Source: Chitinophagaceae bacterium C216
GTDB lineage: Bacteria; Bacteroidota; Bacteroidia; Chitinophagales; Chitinophagaceae
NCBI GenBank assembly: GCA_028485475.2
Contig: CP144143.1
Coordinates: 310,001 to 374,000 of the forward strand
DNA: 64,000 nucleotides
Reading direction: 5' to 3'
Part shown: positions 54,180 through 62,404 of the stretch, in pieces
How positions within the stretch are numbered: the stretch's first letter is position 1
Layout of the letters: every line of letters starts with the position of its first letter
The notes under the pieces: model-generated
What the model saw: only the letters and a program-made list of their open reading frames with translations
Told to the model about the DNA's origin: nothing
Database searches by the model: none
Made by a program: the position numbers and the translations under genes

Positions 54180-54620
54180 TTATAAAGGAATACCCTCAAT
54201 GCCGGGATAATCTAGCATATTATCAATATCCAGAATAGGAAGATCTTTCGCCTCTTTATAATACCAGTATACCCATGTGGTTACTTTTTCGCCAGTCTCC
54301 AAGGTAGCTTCAGTGAGTGCTCTGGCATAGTTGTTATCATATTCTTCCTCTTCGTCAACAAACATCCCCTCATAATCGTCCAGCTGAGCAAATGCAAAAG
54401 ACAGTTCTTTGAGATTCCTTATTTTGTAAAGCTCGCCTTTTATGAGACGGCCTGTGTCATGAGGGGTACCTACAGGAAATGTGCCCATATCGTAAATAGT
54501 ACCCACCACTGTTGCGGTGCCCACAAGATTAAAATATCGGGCAATGTATTCATAAGCCGGGCTTTTAAATCCGCTCAGCAAGGAACCGTATACAAACAGA
54601 TACTCACTTTGTGTTGACAT
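54180..54620 (-). CDS. Gamma-glutamylcyclotransferase-like (AIG2/GGCT) protein
   Basis: A 146-residue GGCT-fold protein. It begins with the fold signature LFVYGSLLSGFKS and has the middle block GELYKIRNLKELSFAFAQLDDYEG, whose glutamate is the likely catalytic acid. The C-terminus is a variable DPGIEGIPL-like end. Members act on gamma-glutamyl amines or small gamma-glutamyl dipeptides; the substrate here is unknown. It is the last gene of the rsfS-ftsH-LUD cluster, 18 bases after the LUD gene. Confidence 0.85.
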   Translation of the reverse strand: MSTQSEYLFVYGSLLSGFKSPAYEYIARYFNLVGTATVVGTIYDMGTFPVGTPHDTGRLIKGELYKIRNLKELSFAFAQLDDYEGMFVDEEEEYDNNYARALTEATLETGEKVTTWVYWYYKEAKDLPILDIDNMLDYPGIEGIPL

Positions 54621-54638
54621 AAAAACAATTTGATATGC

Positions 54639-55283
54639 TTAGGCCAGCGGTTTATCATCAATAAGAAATACATATACCTCTTTAGGACCATGAACACCTA
54701 CCACTAATGTTTTTTCAATATCAGCAGTACGGCTAGGCCCGGTAGCGAATGTTATCAGCGAAGGAATTCGATCATTATATTTCTGCTTTATACCTTCCAA
54801 TGCATCTCTCACATCGTATACCAACTGGCTCGTTCTCGCAATACAAATATGTACCGGAGCATATACGCTAGTACGCCGTCCGCTTTGTTCGGCAGCACTC
54901 ATTACAATACTTCCGGTTCTGGCCACCAGAAACTCGCAACCGGTAATGGCTACATCACAATTACTAAGTTCTTGAAAAGAGGCGCCAAAATCAATGCCAT
55001 TTCCCACTAGCTGCTTAATCTGCTCATCAATACAGTAAATGGATGACCAATTTTTCTGGGCCAGCAATCCTTTTAATTGGACTGCCAGATCCTGCTCATC
55101 CAAGCAAAAAATAAATTTTCCTTGCAAATCGGTAAAGCGCTCGGCAAACTCAACTTCAATCTCCTGAGTAAGGGGGGTATAAACCGAAGATTGCCCTTCG
55201 CTTTTAGGGAAGGGCAATAAAATAGGTTGTACCAACGCTTCTTTTATCTTCTTTAATACACTATCTTTCTTGTTGGGTATCAT
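54639..55283 (-). CDS. LUD domain protein (LutC/YkgG-like)
   Basis: A 214-residue LUD-fold protein similar to LutC. The domain core is SNCDVAITGCEFLVARTGSIVMSAAEQSGRR, ending in ITFATGPSRTADIEKTLVVGVHGPKEVYVFLID. LutC belongs to an iron-sulfur lactate oxidase with LutA and LutB, but neither is near here, so a lactate role is doubtful. The start codon lies 3 bases after the ftsH stop, so it is tightly coupled. An LUD gene after ftsH is a recurrent Bacteroidota arrangement in my experience (not checked here). Confidence 0.85.
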   Translation of the reverse strand: MIPNKKDSVLKKIKEALVQPILLPFPKSEGQSSVYTPLTQEIEVEFAERFTDLQGKFIFCLDEQDLAVQLKGLLAQKNWSSIYCIDEQIKQLVGNGIDFGASFQELSNCDVAITGCEFLVARTGSIVMSAAEQSGRRTSVYAPVHICIARTSQLVYDVRDALEGIKQKYNDRIPSLITFATGPSRTADIEKTLVVGVHGPKEVYVFLIDDKPLA

Positions 55284-55286
55284 AAT

Positions 55287-57338
55287 TTACATGGACTGGT
55301 TGGTAACATCGCTGTCATAAGGAGGCACACCGGCAGAAATTTCTCCTGATGCGGCATGTTCGCCTTCTTCATCCAGCAATTTCTTTTCCTCGTAAGGCCG
55401 TGGGCCAATCAACGCAGCTACATCGGCTTGGAACAATACTTCTCGTTCCAGTAAGGCTTCTGCTAGCTTTTCTACTTCTGCCTTTTTCTCTATCAACAAA
55501 TCCTTGGTACGTTTGTAGCATTTGTCTATCAGACTCCGTACTTCTTCATCAATCAGCTTCGAAGTTTCTTCACTGTATGGTTTGGTAAATGCATTTTCCT
55601 GATGTGGATCGTAGAAACTTACATTACCTATTTTTTCATTCATACCATAAATGGTTACCATACTGTACGCCATACGTGTAATCTGCTGCAAGTCGTTTTG
55701 TGCTCCAGTTGAAATCTTACCGAAGAAGATTTCTTCGCTGGCACGTCCACCCAACGTCATACACATTTGGTCTGTCAGCTGATCGGTATTGTATAGATAT
55801 TGTTCCTTCGGTGTGTATTGTGCATAACCCAAAGCCGCTGTACCCCGCGGAACGATCGTTACTTTCAGTAGCGGATAAGCATGCTCCAGGAACCATCCGC
55901 ACACGGCATGGCCGGCTTCGTGATAGGCGATAATTTTCTTTTCCTCTGGAGAAATAATTTTGTTTTTCTTTTCTAGTCCGCCTATTACACGGTCTACTGC
56001 ATCCTGGAAATCTTCCATATCAACGCCGTTTTTGTTTTTACGAGCGGCGATCAATGCGGCTTCGTTACAAACATTAGCTATATCCGCTCCGGCAAATCCG
56101 GGTGTTTGTTCGGCCAATTTGTGAATATCCAGATTCTGAGATGTCTTAATATCCTTCAAATGCACTTTAAAGATAGCTTCGCGTCCTGCCAGATCCGGTT
56201 TATCGATAGAAATTTGTCTATCAAATCTTCCCGGACGCAGTAGCGCTGAATCCAGTACATCAGGTCTATTGGTAGCTGCTAGTACAATAATGCCTGAATC
56301 GGAGCCGAAACCATCCATTTCGACCAGCATCTGGTTTAAGGTACTTTCCCTTTCATCGTTGCTCATCAGAGCGTTTTTGCCTCTAGCTCGTCCGATGGCA
56401 TCAATCTCATCAATGAAAATAATACAAGGAGCTTTTTCACGAGCCTGCTTGAACAGGTCGCGCACACGGCTAGCTCCTACACCCACAAACATTTCCACGA
56501 AATCTGAACCACTTAGACTAAAGAAAGGCACCTGTGCTTCACCCGCCATTGCTTTTGCCAGCAGAGTTTTTCCGGTTCCGGGAGGACCTACCAGTAATGC
56601 CCCCTTAGGAATCTTACCGCCCAAGCTGGTGTATTTTTTAGGATTGCGCAGAAAGTCTACTATTTCCATCACTTCTACCTTCGCCTCATCCAAACCAGCA
56701 ACATCTGCAAAAGTGATATTAACTTTTGTGCCTTTGTCGAACAACATGGCTTTGGACTTACCGATGCTGAAAATTCCGCCCGGACCACCTGGGCCACCGG
56801 CACCACCACTCATCTTGCGCATCAACAACAGCCATACACCCAATAAAAGCACAAATGGCAGCAGATAGCTGATAAGCTTTCCTAGAAAATCACTATCGGC
56901 ATCGGTATTGGGTATTTGTTTGGGTATTTCAGGATGATCTTTATAAAAGTCATCCATCTGCTTTACAAATGTGGGCCCATCGATAATTTTAAAATAAAAA
57001 TGCGGAGCTGCACTGCCACTACTCAACGTCAGCTTATCGATATTGGGATACTTCGAAAGCGCACTTTTTTTAATCCAAACGCGCACTTCGTCTTTATTGG
57101 TAATTACCGTATGCTTCTCCACATCGCCCTGAGCCACCATTTCCTGGAAATCGGATAGCGTAATCTCGTGCCGACCGACAGAACCCATAGGGCCTAACAG
57201 TTGCAAACCTAGCATTACGGCTAGTATGATGATAAAAGCCCAGTAGCCACCGAACCGGGGCGTTTTTTTAGGATCGCCCGGATTGGCATTTTTATTATTT
57301 GGAGAAAACGGATTCATTTTCTTTTCCTGCTTCGCCAT
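55287..57338 (-). CDS. ftsH: ATP-dependent zinc metalloprotease FtsH
   Basis: A 683-residue membrane AAA protease. Transmembrane segments are at about 32-49 and 151-173, with a periplasmic loop between. A Gly-rich linker is near 178-190. The AAA core holds Walker A GPPGTGKT (251-258), Walker B CIIFIDEIDA (305-314) and the second region of homology around NRPDVLDSALLRPGRFDRQ. The zinc site HEAGH is at 473-477. It degrades misfolded membrane proteins and short-lived regulators. Second gene of the rsfS-ftsH-LUD-GGCT unit. The C-terminal tail is short and acidic. Confidence 0.97.
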   Translation of the reverse strand: MAKQEKKMNPFSPNNKNANPGDPKKTPRFGGYWAFIIILAVMLGLQLLGPMGSVGRHEITLSDFQEMVAQGDVEKHTVITNKDEVRVWIKKSALSKYPNIDKLTLSSGSAAPHFYFKIIDGPTFVKQMDDFYKDHPEIPKQIPNTDADSDFLGKLISYLLPFVLLLGVWLLLMRKMSGGAGGPGGPGGIFSIGKSKAMLFDKGTKVNITFADVAGLDEAKVEVMEIVDFLRNPKKYTSLGGKIPKGALLVGPPGTGKTLLAKAMAGEAQVPFFSLSGSDFVEMFVGVGASRVRDLFKQAREKAPCIIFIDEIDAIGRARGKNALMSNDERESTLNQMLVEMDGFGSDSGIIVLAATNRPDVLDSALLRPGRFDRQISIDKPDLAGREAIFKVHLKDIKTSQNLDIHKLAEQTPGFAGADIANVCNEAALIAARKNKNGVDMEDFQDAVDRVIGGLEKKNKIISPEEKKIIAYHEAGHAVCGWFLEHAYPLLKVTIVPRGTAALGYAQYTPKEQYLYNTDQLTDQMCMTLGGRASEEIFFGKISTGAQNDLQQITRMAYSMVTIYGMNEKIGNVSFYDPHQENAFTKPYSEETSKLIDEEVRSLIDKCYKRTKDLLIEKKAEVEKLAEALLEREVLFQADVAALIGPRPYEEKKLLDEEGEHAASGEISAGVPPYDSDVTNQSM

Positions 57339-57398
57339 TGTTACCTATTTGATATATAAGGTTTAAAACCTTAAAAAGTTTATGCTATTATTAAAAAA

Positions 57399-57800
57399 TT
57401 ATTTATGTTCTTCCATCACGGCATCGCTCCACATTTCCTCAAGATTATAAAATTTTCTTGTCTCCGGAAGCATCACATGCACTACAATGTTCACATAATC
57501 CATAATTACCCAATGCAGATGTTGATGACCTTCCTTGTGAAAGACGTTCTCCAGACAGTTTTCCTTTACTTTTTCTTCAATATTATCCGTAATTGCCCGT
57601 ATTTGCGGACCACTGGAGGCTTCACAGATAATAAAAAAATCTGCCACCGCTTCTGGTATTTTTCGCAAGTCGAGTGATACCACATTCTCGCCTTTTTTCT
57701 CCAGAATTGCGGCCAGAATTGTTTTAAATATCTTAGATTTTTTAGTGAGCCTAACCGATATGAATTTTTTACGTTTTTTTAGGGAAGCTAATGGTTCCAA
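57399..57800 (-). CDS. rsfS: Ribosomal silencing factor RsfS
   Basis: A 133-residue RsfS/Iojap protein. It binds bL14 on the large subunit and blocks subunit joining when nutrients are low. Core blocks: ENVVSLDLRKIPEAVADFFIICEASSGPQIRAITD, EGHQHLHWVIMDYVNIVVHVMLPETRKFYNLEEMWSDA. The start at 57800 gives an N-terminal extension of about 30 basic residues before the conserved part (MEPLASLKKRKK), which is common in this phylum. First gene of the unit with ftsH; divergent from birA with 78 bases between. Confidence 0.95.
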   Translation of the reverse strand: MEPLASLKKRKKFISVRLTKKSKIFKTILAAILEKKGENVVSLDLRKIPEAVADFFIICEASSGPQIRAITDNIEEKVKENCLENVFHKEGHQHLHWVIMDYVNIVVHVMLPETRKFYNLEEMWSDAVMEEHK

Positions 57801-57878
57801 TATGAGATTATATTTTTTTAAAGTAGATGTGGTTTGTTAATACTTAAACTTACTTATTTTGTCCAAAAATAAAGAATA

Positions 57879-58661
57879 TTGGTACAACAATCAGCAGATA
57901 ATTGCCCTTTTCCCTTTATAATTGAACTTTTATCGGTAGATAGTACCAATAATTATGCCCTGAGCCTTTTAAAGCAGGAAAAACTGACGGAGCGTCAGGT
58001 AATCGTACGCCACGGCACAGCGGTTTTTGCTCACGAACAATATGCCGGCAAAGGACAAAGAGGCCGCTCCTGGCAGTCCCAAAAAGGGAAAAACATTCAT
58101 CTCAGTATCATTTTGGCCCCTCAAAAAATCGGAATACAACGCCAGTTTGCACTAATAGCCATTGTGGCAGTAGCCGTACGGAATTTTTTGGAAACATATG
58201 CCAATAGTGACCTTACCATAAAATGGCCTAACGATATTTACTTTAAAGACCGGAAAGTCGGAGGTATTTTAATCGAAAATATCATCAACGGAAGTGAATG
58301 GAAATGGGCTGTGGCAGGTGTTGGTGTTAATATCAATCAAACCGAATTCGAAACCGAACTGAGGGGTAAAGCGGTATCACTAAAACAAATTACAGGCAGA
58401 AATTACGATTGCCTCGAACTGGCCAAACTATTGGCTGCTCAGATATTACAAGCTTATAATGAGTTTGCAGCGAACCCTTCCGAAGCACTCATCCATTACA
58501 ATAATCTGCTATATAAAAAGGGAGAAAAAGTGTATTTGGAAAAAAAGAACCAACAGTTTGAAGCAGTTATTAAAGAAGTATTATCTAACGGACAACTGGT
58601 AGTGAACACCGATAAAGAACTTCGATTCAATTTTGGAGAAATAAAATGGGTTATGGAGTAA
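57879..58661 (+). CDS. birA: Biotin--[acetyl-CoA-carboxylase] ligase
   Basis: A 260-residue biotin protein ligase. It has no N-terminal DNA-binding domain, so it is an enzyme only. Blocks: the ligase loop GKGQRGRSWQSQKGKNIHLSIIL (biotinyl-AMP site), LTIKWPNDIYFKDRKVGGILIEN (KWPNDI with the lysine), and a C-terminal SH3-like part. The frame has a stop at 57870-57872 upstream, and the only usable start in frame is TTG at 57879, which precedes the first conserved block by about 20 residues. Its 3' end contains a terminator stem (see that entry). It biotinylates acetyl-CoA and similar carboxylases. Confidence 0.92.
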   Translation: MVQQSADNCPFPFIIELLSVDSTNNYALSLLKQEKLTERQVIVRHGTAVFAHEQYAGKGQRGRSWQSQKGKNIHLSIILAPQKIGIQRQFALIAIVAVAVRNFLETYANSDLTIKWPNDIYFKDRKVGGILIENIINGSEWKWAVAGVGVNINQTEFETELRGKAVSLKQITGRNYDCLELAKLLAAQILQAYNEFAANPSEALIHYNNLLYKKGEKVYLEKKNQQFEAVIKEVLSNGQLVVNTDKELRFNFGEIKWVME

Positions 58662-58688
58662 GCTACATCCATAACCCAATATTTTTTT
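58647..58688 (+). terminator. Terminator stem overlapping the birA stop codon
   Basis: An 11-bp perfect stem tgggttatgga (58647-58657) and its complement (58668-58678), loop of ten bases. The TAA stop (58659-58661) lies in the loop. A T-rich tail (atattttttta) follows. The coding 3' end and the terminator share the same bases. Confidence 0.8.
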
Positions 58689-58704
58689 ATAAAATACACA
58701 CTTC

Positions 58705-59499
58705 CTATTTGCCCAATTTCTTCAACAGTAATTCCGGTTCATTGGTAGTGATATAGTCAATACCCTGAGCCAAAAAGTAATCCATATCCTTCTCGTCATT
58801 TACTGTCCATACATTGGTAAGAACTCCTAGTTTTTTAGCTCTAGCAATCCAATCTTTATTTTTCTTAAATACTTTGAAATTATAATCAGCATCCAAATTA
58901 TCAGCTTTGAGTTTTTCTGGCGGCACATCTCCGTTCAGGTATTGTACCGAGGTGTGCGGTTCCATCGCTTTTACCTTTTTACAAACATCGTAGTCGAAAG
59001 AAATATATACCACCTGTTCTTGCCCTTTCAATTCGCGTACCATATTCACCACCTTCTCCGCAAGTTTTAAAGAACGCTCTTTGCTGATTTTTGAAGGTTT
59101 GATTTCCGCAACCAGAATGGTCTTATCCTGCTTTAAACCCTCTTTCAAGTACGCCTCAAGTGTAGGAATTTTTTCACCGTTAGGTAATGTTTTCGTCAAC
59201 AGCTCTTGATAGGTTGAAGTTTCGATGGGAAGACCCATAAACTGCGGATCGTGATTTACCACCACCACTTCATCTTTAGTCATATGTATATCAAACTCGG
59301 TCCCGCCACAACCTAGTTCTATTGCAGCCTTAAGAGAGGCGATGGAGTTTTCAGGAGCTCCGGTATTTTTAAACGCACCGCGATGCGCTACCACCTTATT
59401 GGCAAACGGTTTGATTGCAAGTTTTTTTGAGGATTTAGAGGAAGAACATGCTGCCACTACCATTGCAACAGCTAAGGAAAAGAATACTAGTTTTTTCAT
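58705..59499 (-). CDS. Glycerophosphodiester phosphodiesterase lipoprotein
   Basis: A 264-residue GDPD. The signal is lipoprotein-like (MKKLVFFSLAVAMVVAACSSSK), with lipidated Cys near residue 18; I chose the Met at 59499 for this reason. The TIM-barrel catalytic pieces are visible: VVAHRGAFKNTGAPENSIASLKAA (His, Glu-Asn), GGTEFDIHMTKDEVVVVNHDP (Glu, Asp, second His) and ILVAEIKP. It hydrolyses glycerophosphodiesters to glycerol-3-phosphate and an alcohol, here in the periplasm. Length is normal. It is convergent with birA, with the shared terminator region between. Confidence 0.93.
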   Translation of the reverse strand: MKKLVFFSLAVAMVVAACSSSKSSKKLAIKPFANKVVAHRGAFKNTGAPENSIASLKAAIELGCGGTEFDIHMTKDEVVVVNHDPQFMGLPIETSTYQELLTKTLPNGEKIPTLEAYLKEGLKQDKTILVAEIKPSKISKERSLKLAEKVVNMVRELKGQEQVVYISFDYDVCKKVKAMEPHTSVQYLNGDVPPEKLKADNLDADYNFKVFKKNKDWIARAKKLGVLTNVWTVNDEKDMDYFLAQGIDYITTNEPELLLKKLGK

Positions 59500-59591
59500 A
59501 TGAATAACAATTATTGTTTTTAAGCAGATTATCCCTTGTTGAAAACTAGTCGGCAATTTAAGTTTTTCTTACGGCAAAATACTAATTGAAA

Positions 59592-59915
59592 TCAGTACTT
59601 CAAAATGAATCGCTGTTGAATAGTAGCATCCTCTTCGGCTTCCCGTGCCTCACATTCTAGACCGCATCGATAATACCCCACACGCACTGTTTGCCATAAA
59701 TAGGTAATAATAAAGCGTATGAAGCCCAATCGTTCGTACTGCTCTATATGCTTCAGCTCATGCCGCAGCCAACGTTTATTACTTAAAAACTCTTCCTTAG
59801 ACACACCGTACAAATGAATGCAATGTCCTAATACCATAGCTATAGCCTTGGTACGCAGCTTTAATCCGGCGAGTCGTGCCCAAAAAGAGTTTTCTTTTAT
59901 CGTAAAAACTTTCAT
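59592..59915 (-). CDS. Small HExxH protein, possible minimal metalloprotease
   Basis: A 107-residue basic protein with the zinc-binding signature HELKH at residues 52-56 (RWLRHELKHIEQYERLG) and a Glu-rich C-terminal stretch (ECEAREAEED, near 88-96) that could supply the third ligand, as in gluzincins. The block after the HExxH (FIRFIITYLWQTVRVGYY) is hydrophobic. It resembles small DUF4157-like or similar uncharacterised HExxH proteins, but I cannot name the family. No signal peptide is present. No substrate or partner is apparent from the neighbours. Confidence 0.6.
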   Translation of the reverse strand: MKVFTIKENSFWARLAGLKLRTKAIAMVLGHCIHLYGVSKEEFLSNKRWLRHELKHIEQYERLGFIRFIITYLWQTVRVGYYRCGLECEAREAEEDATIQQRFILKY

Positions 59916-59975
59916 AAACCGCTTTTACTTCCTGTATTACGAAGATAGCAGGAACAGCTCAAATGGTGGCATAGC

Positions 59976-59998
59976 AAAAAGGCTGCCTTGTAGCAGCC
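59976..59998 (-). terminator. Terminator of the YceI gene
   Basis: Minus strand: stem ggctgc/gcagcc (59981-59986 with 59993-59998), a six-base loop and a U5 run (A5 at 59976-59980). It is about 30 bases after the gene end. Confidence 0.82.
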
Positions 59999-60029
59999 CT
60001 TTCTCTTTATATCCATACGGATTAAAAAA

Positions 60030-60554
60030 CTAAGCTTGTTTAACCAATTCTACATTCGCCACCACCTTTACCTCGTCACTCACTACTACCCCACCGTTAT
60101 CGGTAACTGCATCCCAGGTAAGGCCAAATTCCTTACGATTGATTTTCCCAGTTGCTTCAAAGCCTGCAACGGTCTGTCCGTACATATTGGGACCAACCCC
60201 GCCTAATTCCACCTTCAGGGTTATAGACTTTGTAATGCCCTTCAATGTCAGATTACCCGTAAGTTCATATTCATCTCCGTTTTTAGTAACAGCGGTAGAT
60301 TCAAAGTTGAGCTTAGGATATTGTTCCACATCAAAGAAGTCTGCAGATTTTAAATGCTGATCCCTTTGTTCTACACCAGTGTCGATGCTGTTTACATCTG
60401 CACTAAAGGTAACTTTCGCATCGCTGAAATCTTCTTTTTCTGCCTCCACCTTACCTTCAAATGTTTTGAACTTGCCAGACACAGTAGATATTACTAGGTG
60501 CTTTACTTTAAATCCGATTTCGGAGTGCATGGGGTCTATTGTCCAAGTTGCCAT
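60030..60554 (-). CDS. YceI family protein
   Basis: A 174-residue lipocalin-like beta-barrel. The family begins with TWTIDPMHSEIGFKVKHLVISTVSGKFKTFEG and contains DAKVTFSADVNSIDTGVEQRDQHLKSADFFDVEQYPKLNF, then the final NRKEFGLTWDA. Members bind an isoprenoid such as octaprenyl chains in a hydrophobic pocket. This copy lacks a signal peptide and is probably cytoplasmic. A perfect -7 box TAGTTTTG (60575-60582) lies 20 bases upstream on this strand, giving a short leader. Confidence 0.92.
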   Translation of the reverse strand: MATWTIDPMHSEIGFKVKHLVISTVSGKFKTFEGKVEAEKEDFSDAKVTFSADVNSIDTGVEQRDQHLKSADFFDVEQYPKLNFESTAVTKNGDEYELTGNLTLKGITKSITLKVELGGVGPNMYGQTVAGFEATGKINRKEFGLTWDAVTDNGGVVVSDEVKVVANVELVKQA

Positions 60555-60661
60555 AATCTTTTATTTCTAAACCACAAAACTAGTGCCCAAATACTCCGAG
60601 CCCATTAATGTAGATTAAGTTTCCTCTTTTTTATTTATTTGATGATGATGATAGGAAGGAG

Positions 60662-61333
60662 CTATACTAATGCACTATTCAGAAATAGATTCAATGGCTG
60701 TAGCACTTCAAAAGCCTTTATCACCTTTGTTACAAGACTCTTATCGGTAAGTTCGGCATCATTTATATTTGAAAGGGCAATAAAGCTTTTATGCTTGAGA
60801 TATGCTGCAGCAGGATTATCGGCCTCATAGCCTTTAGGAACCCGATTAAGCACTTGCCCTTCCTCCGCATACAATCCCCCGTATACTTCTTTAAATTTTC
60901 GAGACTTAATAATCCTTTCAAAGTCTGCAAGATTATAATCAATTTCCTGACGCACCTTCGCCAACACATCCGAAGGAGGCATCCACATACCACCCCCTAC
61001 AAAACTCTCTCCTGGTTCCAGATGAAAGTAATAACCTGCTGTTACAGACTTCCGACCTTCATTATTGATATAAGCCCCAAAATTAGTTTTATAAGGACTT
61101 TTATCTTTTGAGAAACGAATATCACGGTTGATGCGAAACATGCAGTCCTTAGCTCTCAAATGGGCAATGGAAGGTTCTTTCTTGCTAAACTGCTGAATAA
61201 TGGTATCGATAAAGCTGGCAAAATCTTCCCGAGCAGCTTCATAGGCAGCGCGATGCGCATCAAACCACGTTTTGTTGTTATTCTTCTTTAGGTTTTTTAA
61301 AAATTGTAAGGTTGAAGGTTGTAGCATGGACAT
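60662..61333 (-). CDS. DUF2461 family protein
   Basis: A 223-residue protein of the DUF2461/TIGR02453 family. The family blocks are LQFLKNLKKNNNKTWFDAHRAAYEAAREDF, DCMFRINRDIRFSKDKSPYKTNFGAYI, GYYFHLEPGESFVGGGMWMPP and LNRVPKGYEADNPAAAYLKHKSF. The conserved Phe-Arg-Ile-Asn-Arg-Asp and Lys-Thr-Asn-Phe blocks suggest an enzyme, but no activity is known to me. The Met at 61333 is preceded by a second Met choice at 61327 (MLQPSTLQ). It lies alone, divergent from cysE. Confidence 0.88.
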   Translation of the reverse strand: MSMLQPSTLQFLKNLKKNNNKTWFDAHRAAYEAAREDFASFIDTIIQQFSKKEPSIAHLRAKDCMFRINRDIRFSKDKSPYKTNFGAYINNEGRKSVTAGYYFHLEPGESFVGGGMWMPPSDVLAKVRQEIDYNLADFERIIKSRKFKEVYGGLYAEEGQVLNRVPKGYEADNPAAAYLKHKSFIALSNINDAELTDKSLVTKVIKAFEVLQPLNLFLNSALV

Positions 61334-61486
61334 TCCTTTCTTGCTAATTTAGGCATATTTGCAGCAAGGATGTGGCATTACCCCCTGCCCTCCAATGATG
61401 TGTAACCTTTTTGACAAATTGCAATAAAACATCATCTTTTTATCAGCTAGGCAACCATTATCTGCAAAAGCCCGAATCGTGTTGAT

Positions 61487-61517
61487 TTTCGATTTCGCCT
61501 TCAATGAGTTATTTTTG
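61487..61517 (+). promoter_or_regulatory. Promoter of the cysE-cysM pair
   Basis: -33 TTTC (61487-61490, one mismatch), a 19-base spacer and -7 TATTTTTG (61510-61517, full match). The transcript would start near 61523, about 18 bases before the ATG at 61541. Confidence 0.55.
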
Positions 61518-61540
61518 TCTGATGTGTTAACTGGATACTC

Positions 61541-62374
61541 ATGAGTGAAGATTTTATAAAATCCCTGTTTAAGAGAAACGCTAAATGCTTTTCCGGCTTT
61601 CCCGATAAAGGTGCGGTAGAGCACTTTATTGATGAGCTATATACACTATTGTTTCTCCCCAATGATATCGATCATAAATGCGAAGCTCAGTTAAAAGAAC
61701 AGTTTGAATCGTTGCAGGCAAGATTTGCCGACCTGCTGAAGGATGTGATACAAGACCCCGTACGTGTAAAACATGTTACGGAAGCCTATTTCGACGCTTT
61801 ACCTTCGATTTATGAAATGCTGCTGAAGGATGCTGAAGCACTATTGCAATCGGATCCTGCGGCAAAATCGCTGGAAGAAGTAATGGCGGCCTATCCCGGC
61901 TTTTATGCTACTGCCGTACACAGATTGGCTCATGAACTGTACGAACACAAAGTACCCGTTATTCCGCGCCTCTTCAGCGAATACGCACACGGCAAAACCG
62001 GTATCGATATTCATCCGGGTGCTACCATCGGTCATTCCTTTAGCATAGACCATGGAACCGGTGTGGTAATCGGAGAAACCACCATTATCGGAAATAACGT
62101 TAAAATCTATCAGGGTGTTACACTGGGCGCGCTAAGCGTAAAAAAAGAACTTGCCACCCAGAAGCGACACCCAACCATCGAAGATAATGTAGTGATTTAT
62201 TCAGGTGCTACGATTTTAGGCGGCAATACTATTATCGGCAAGGACAGCATTATTGGTGGTAACGTATGGCTGACCAGCAGCGTGCCTAGCAACTCAGTTG
62301 TATATCATAAAAGTGAAATCAGCGTAAAAGATATGCTTCCTCCCGATGATAACGTGCTGAATTTCGTGATTTAA
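61541..62374 (+). CDS. cysE: Serine O-acetyltransferase
   Basis: A 277-residue enzyme that makes O-acetylserine from serine and acetyl-CoA. The C-terminal half is a left-handed beta-helix of hexapeptide repeats: GIDIHPGATIGHSFSIDHGTGVVIGETTIIGNNVKIYQGVTLGALS, then HPTIEDNVVIYSGATILGGNTIIGKDSIIGGNVWLTSSVP. The catalytic Asp-His region is SIDHGTG. The N-terminal 130-residue helical domain is the longer form seen in EpsC-like members. Its first neighbour, a cysteine synthase, lies 30 bases downstream. Together they form the cysteine biosynthesis pair. Cysteine feedback is usual in the family but not visible here. Confidence 0.94.
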   Translation: MSEDFIKSLFKRNAKCFSGFPDKGAVEHFIDELYTLLFLPNDIDHKCEAQLKEQFESLQARFADLLKDVIQDPVRVKHVTEAYFDALPSIYEMLLKDAEALLQSDPAAKSLEEVMAAYPGFYATAVHRLAHELYEHKVPVIPRLFSEYAHGKTGIDIHPGATIGHSFSIDHGTGVVIGETTIIGNNVKIYQGVTLGALSVKKELATQKRHPTIEDNVVIYSGATILGGNTIIGKDSIIGGNVWLTSSVPSNSVVYHKSEISVKDMLPPDDNVLNFVI

Positions 62375-62404
62375 CCTATTCAATTTTTCAAACCATAAAA
62401 GAAA

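Noticed and set aside
54639-55283. LUD gene as part of a lactate utilisation operon
   Set aside because: LutA and LutB are absent nearby; the context is rsfS-ftsH, so I did not assign a lactate role.
61349-61624. Minus-strand frame opposite the cysE start
   Set aside because: It overlaps the confident cysE start and promoter and has no family similarity.
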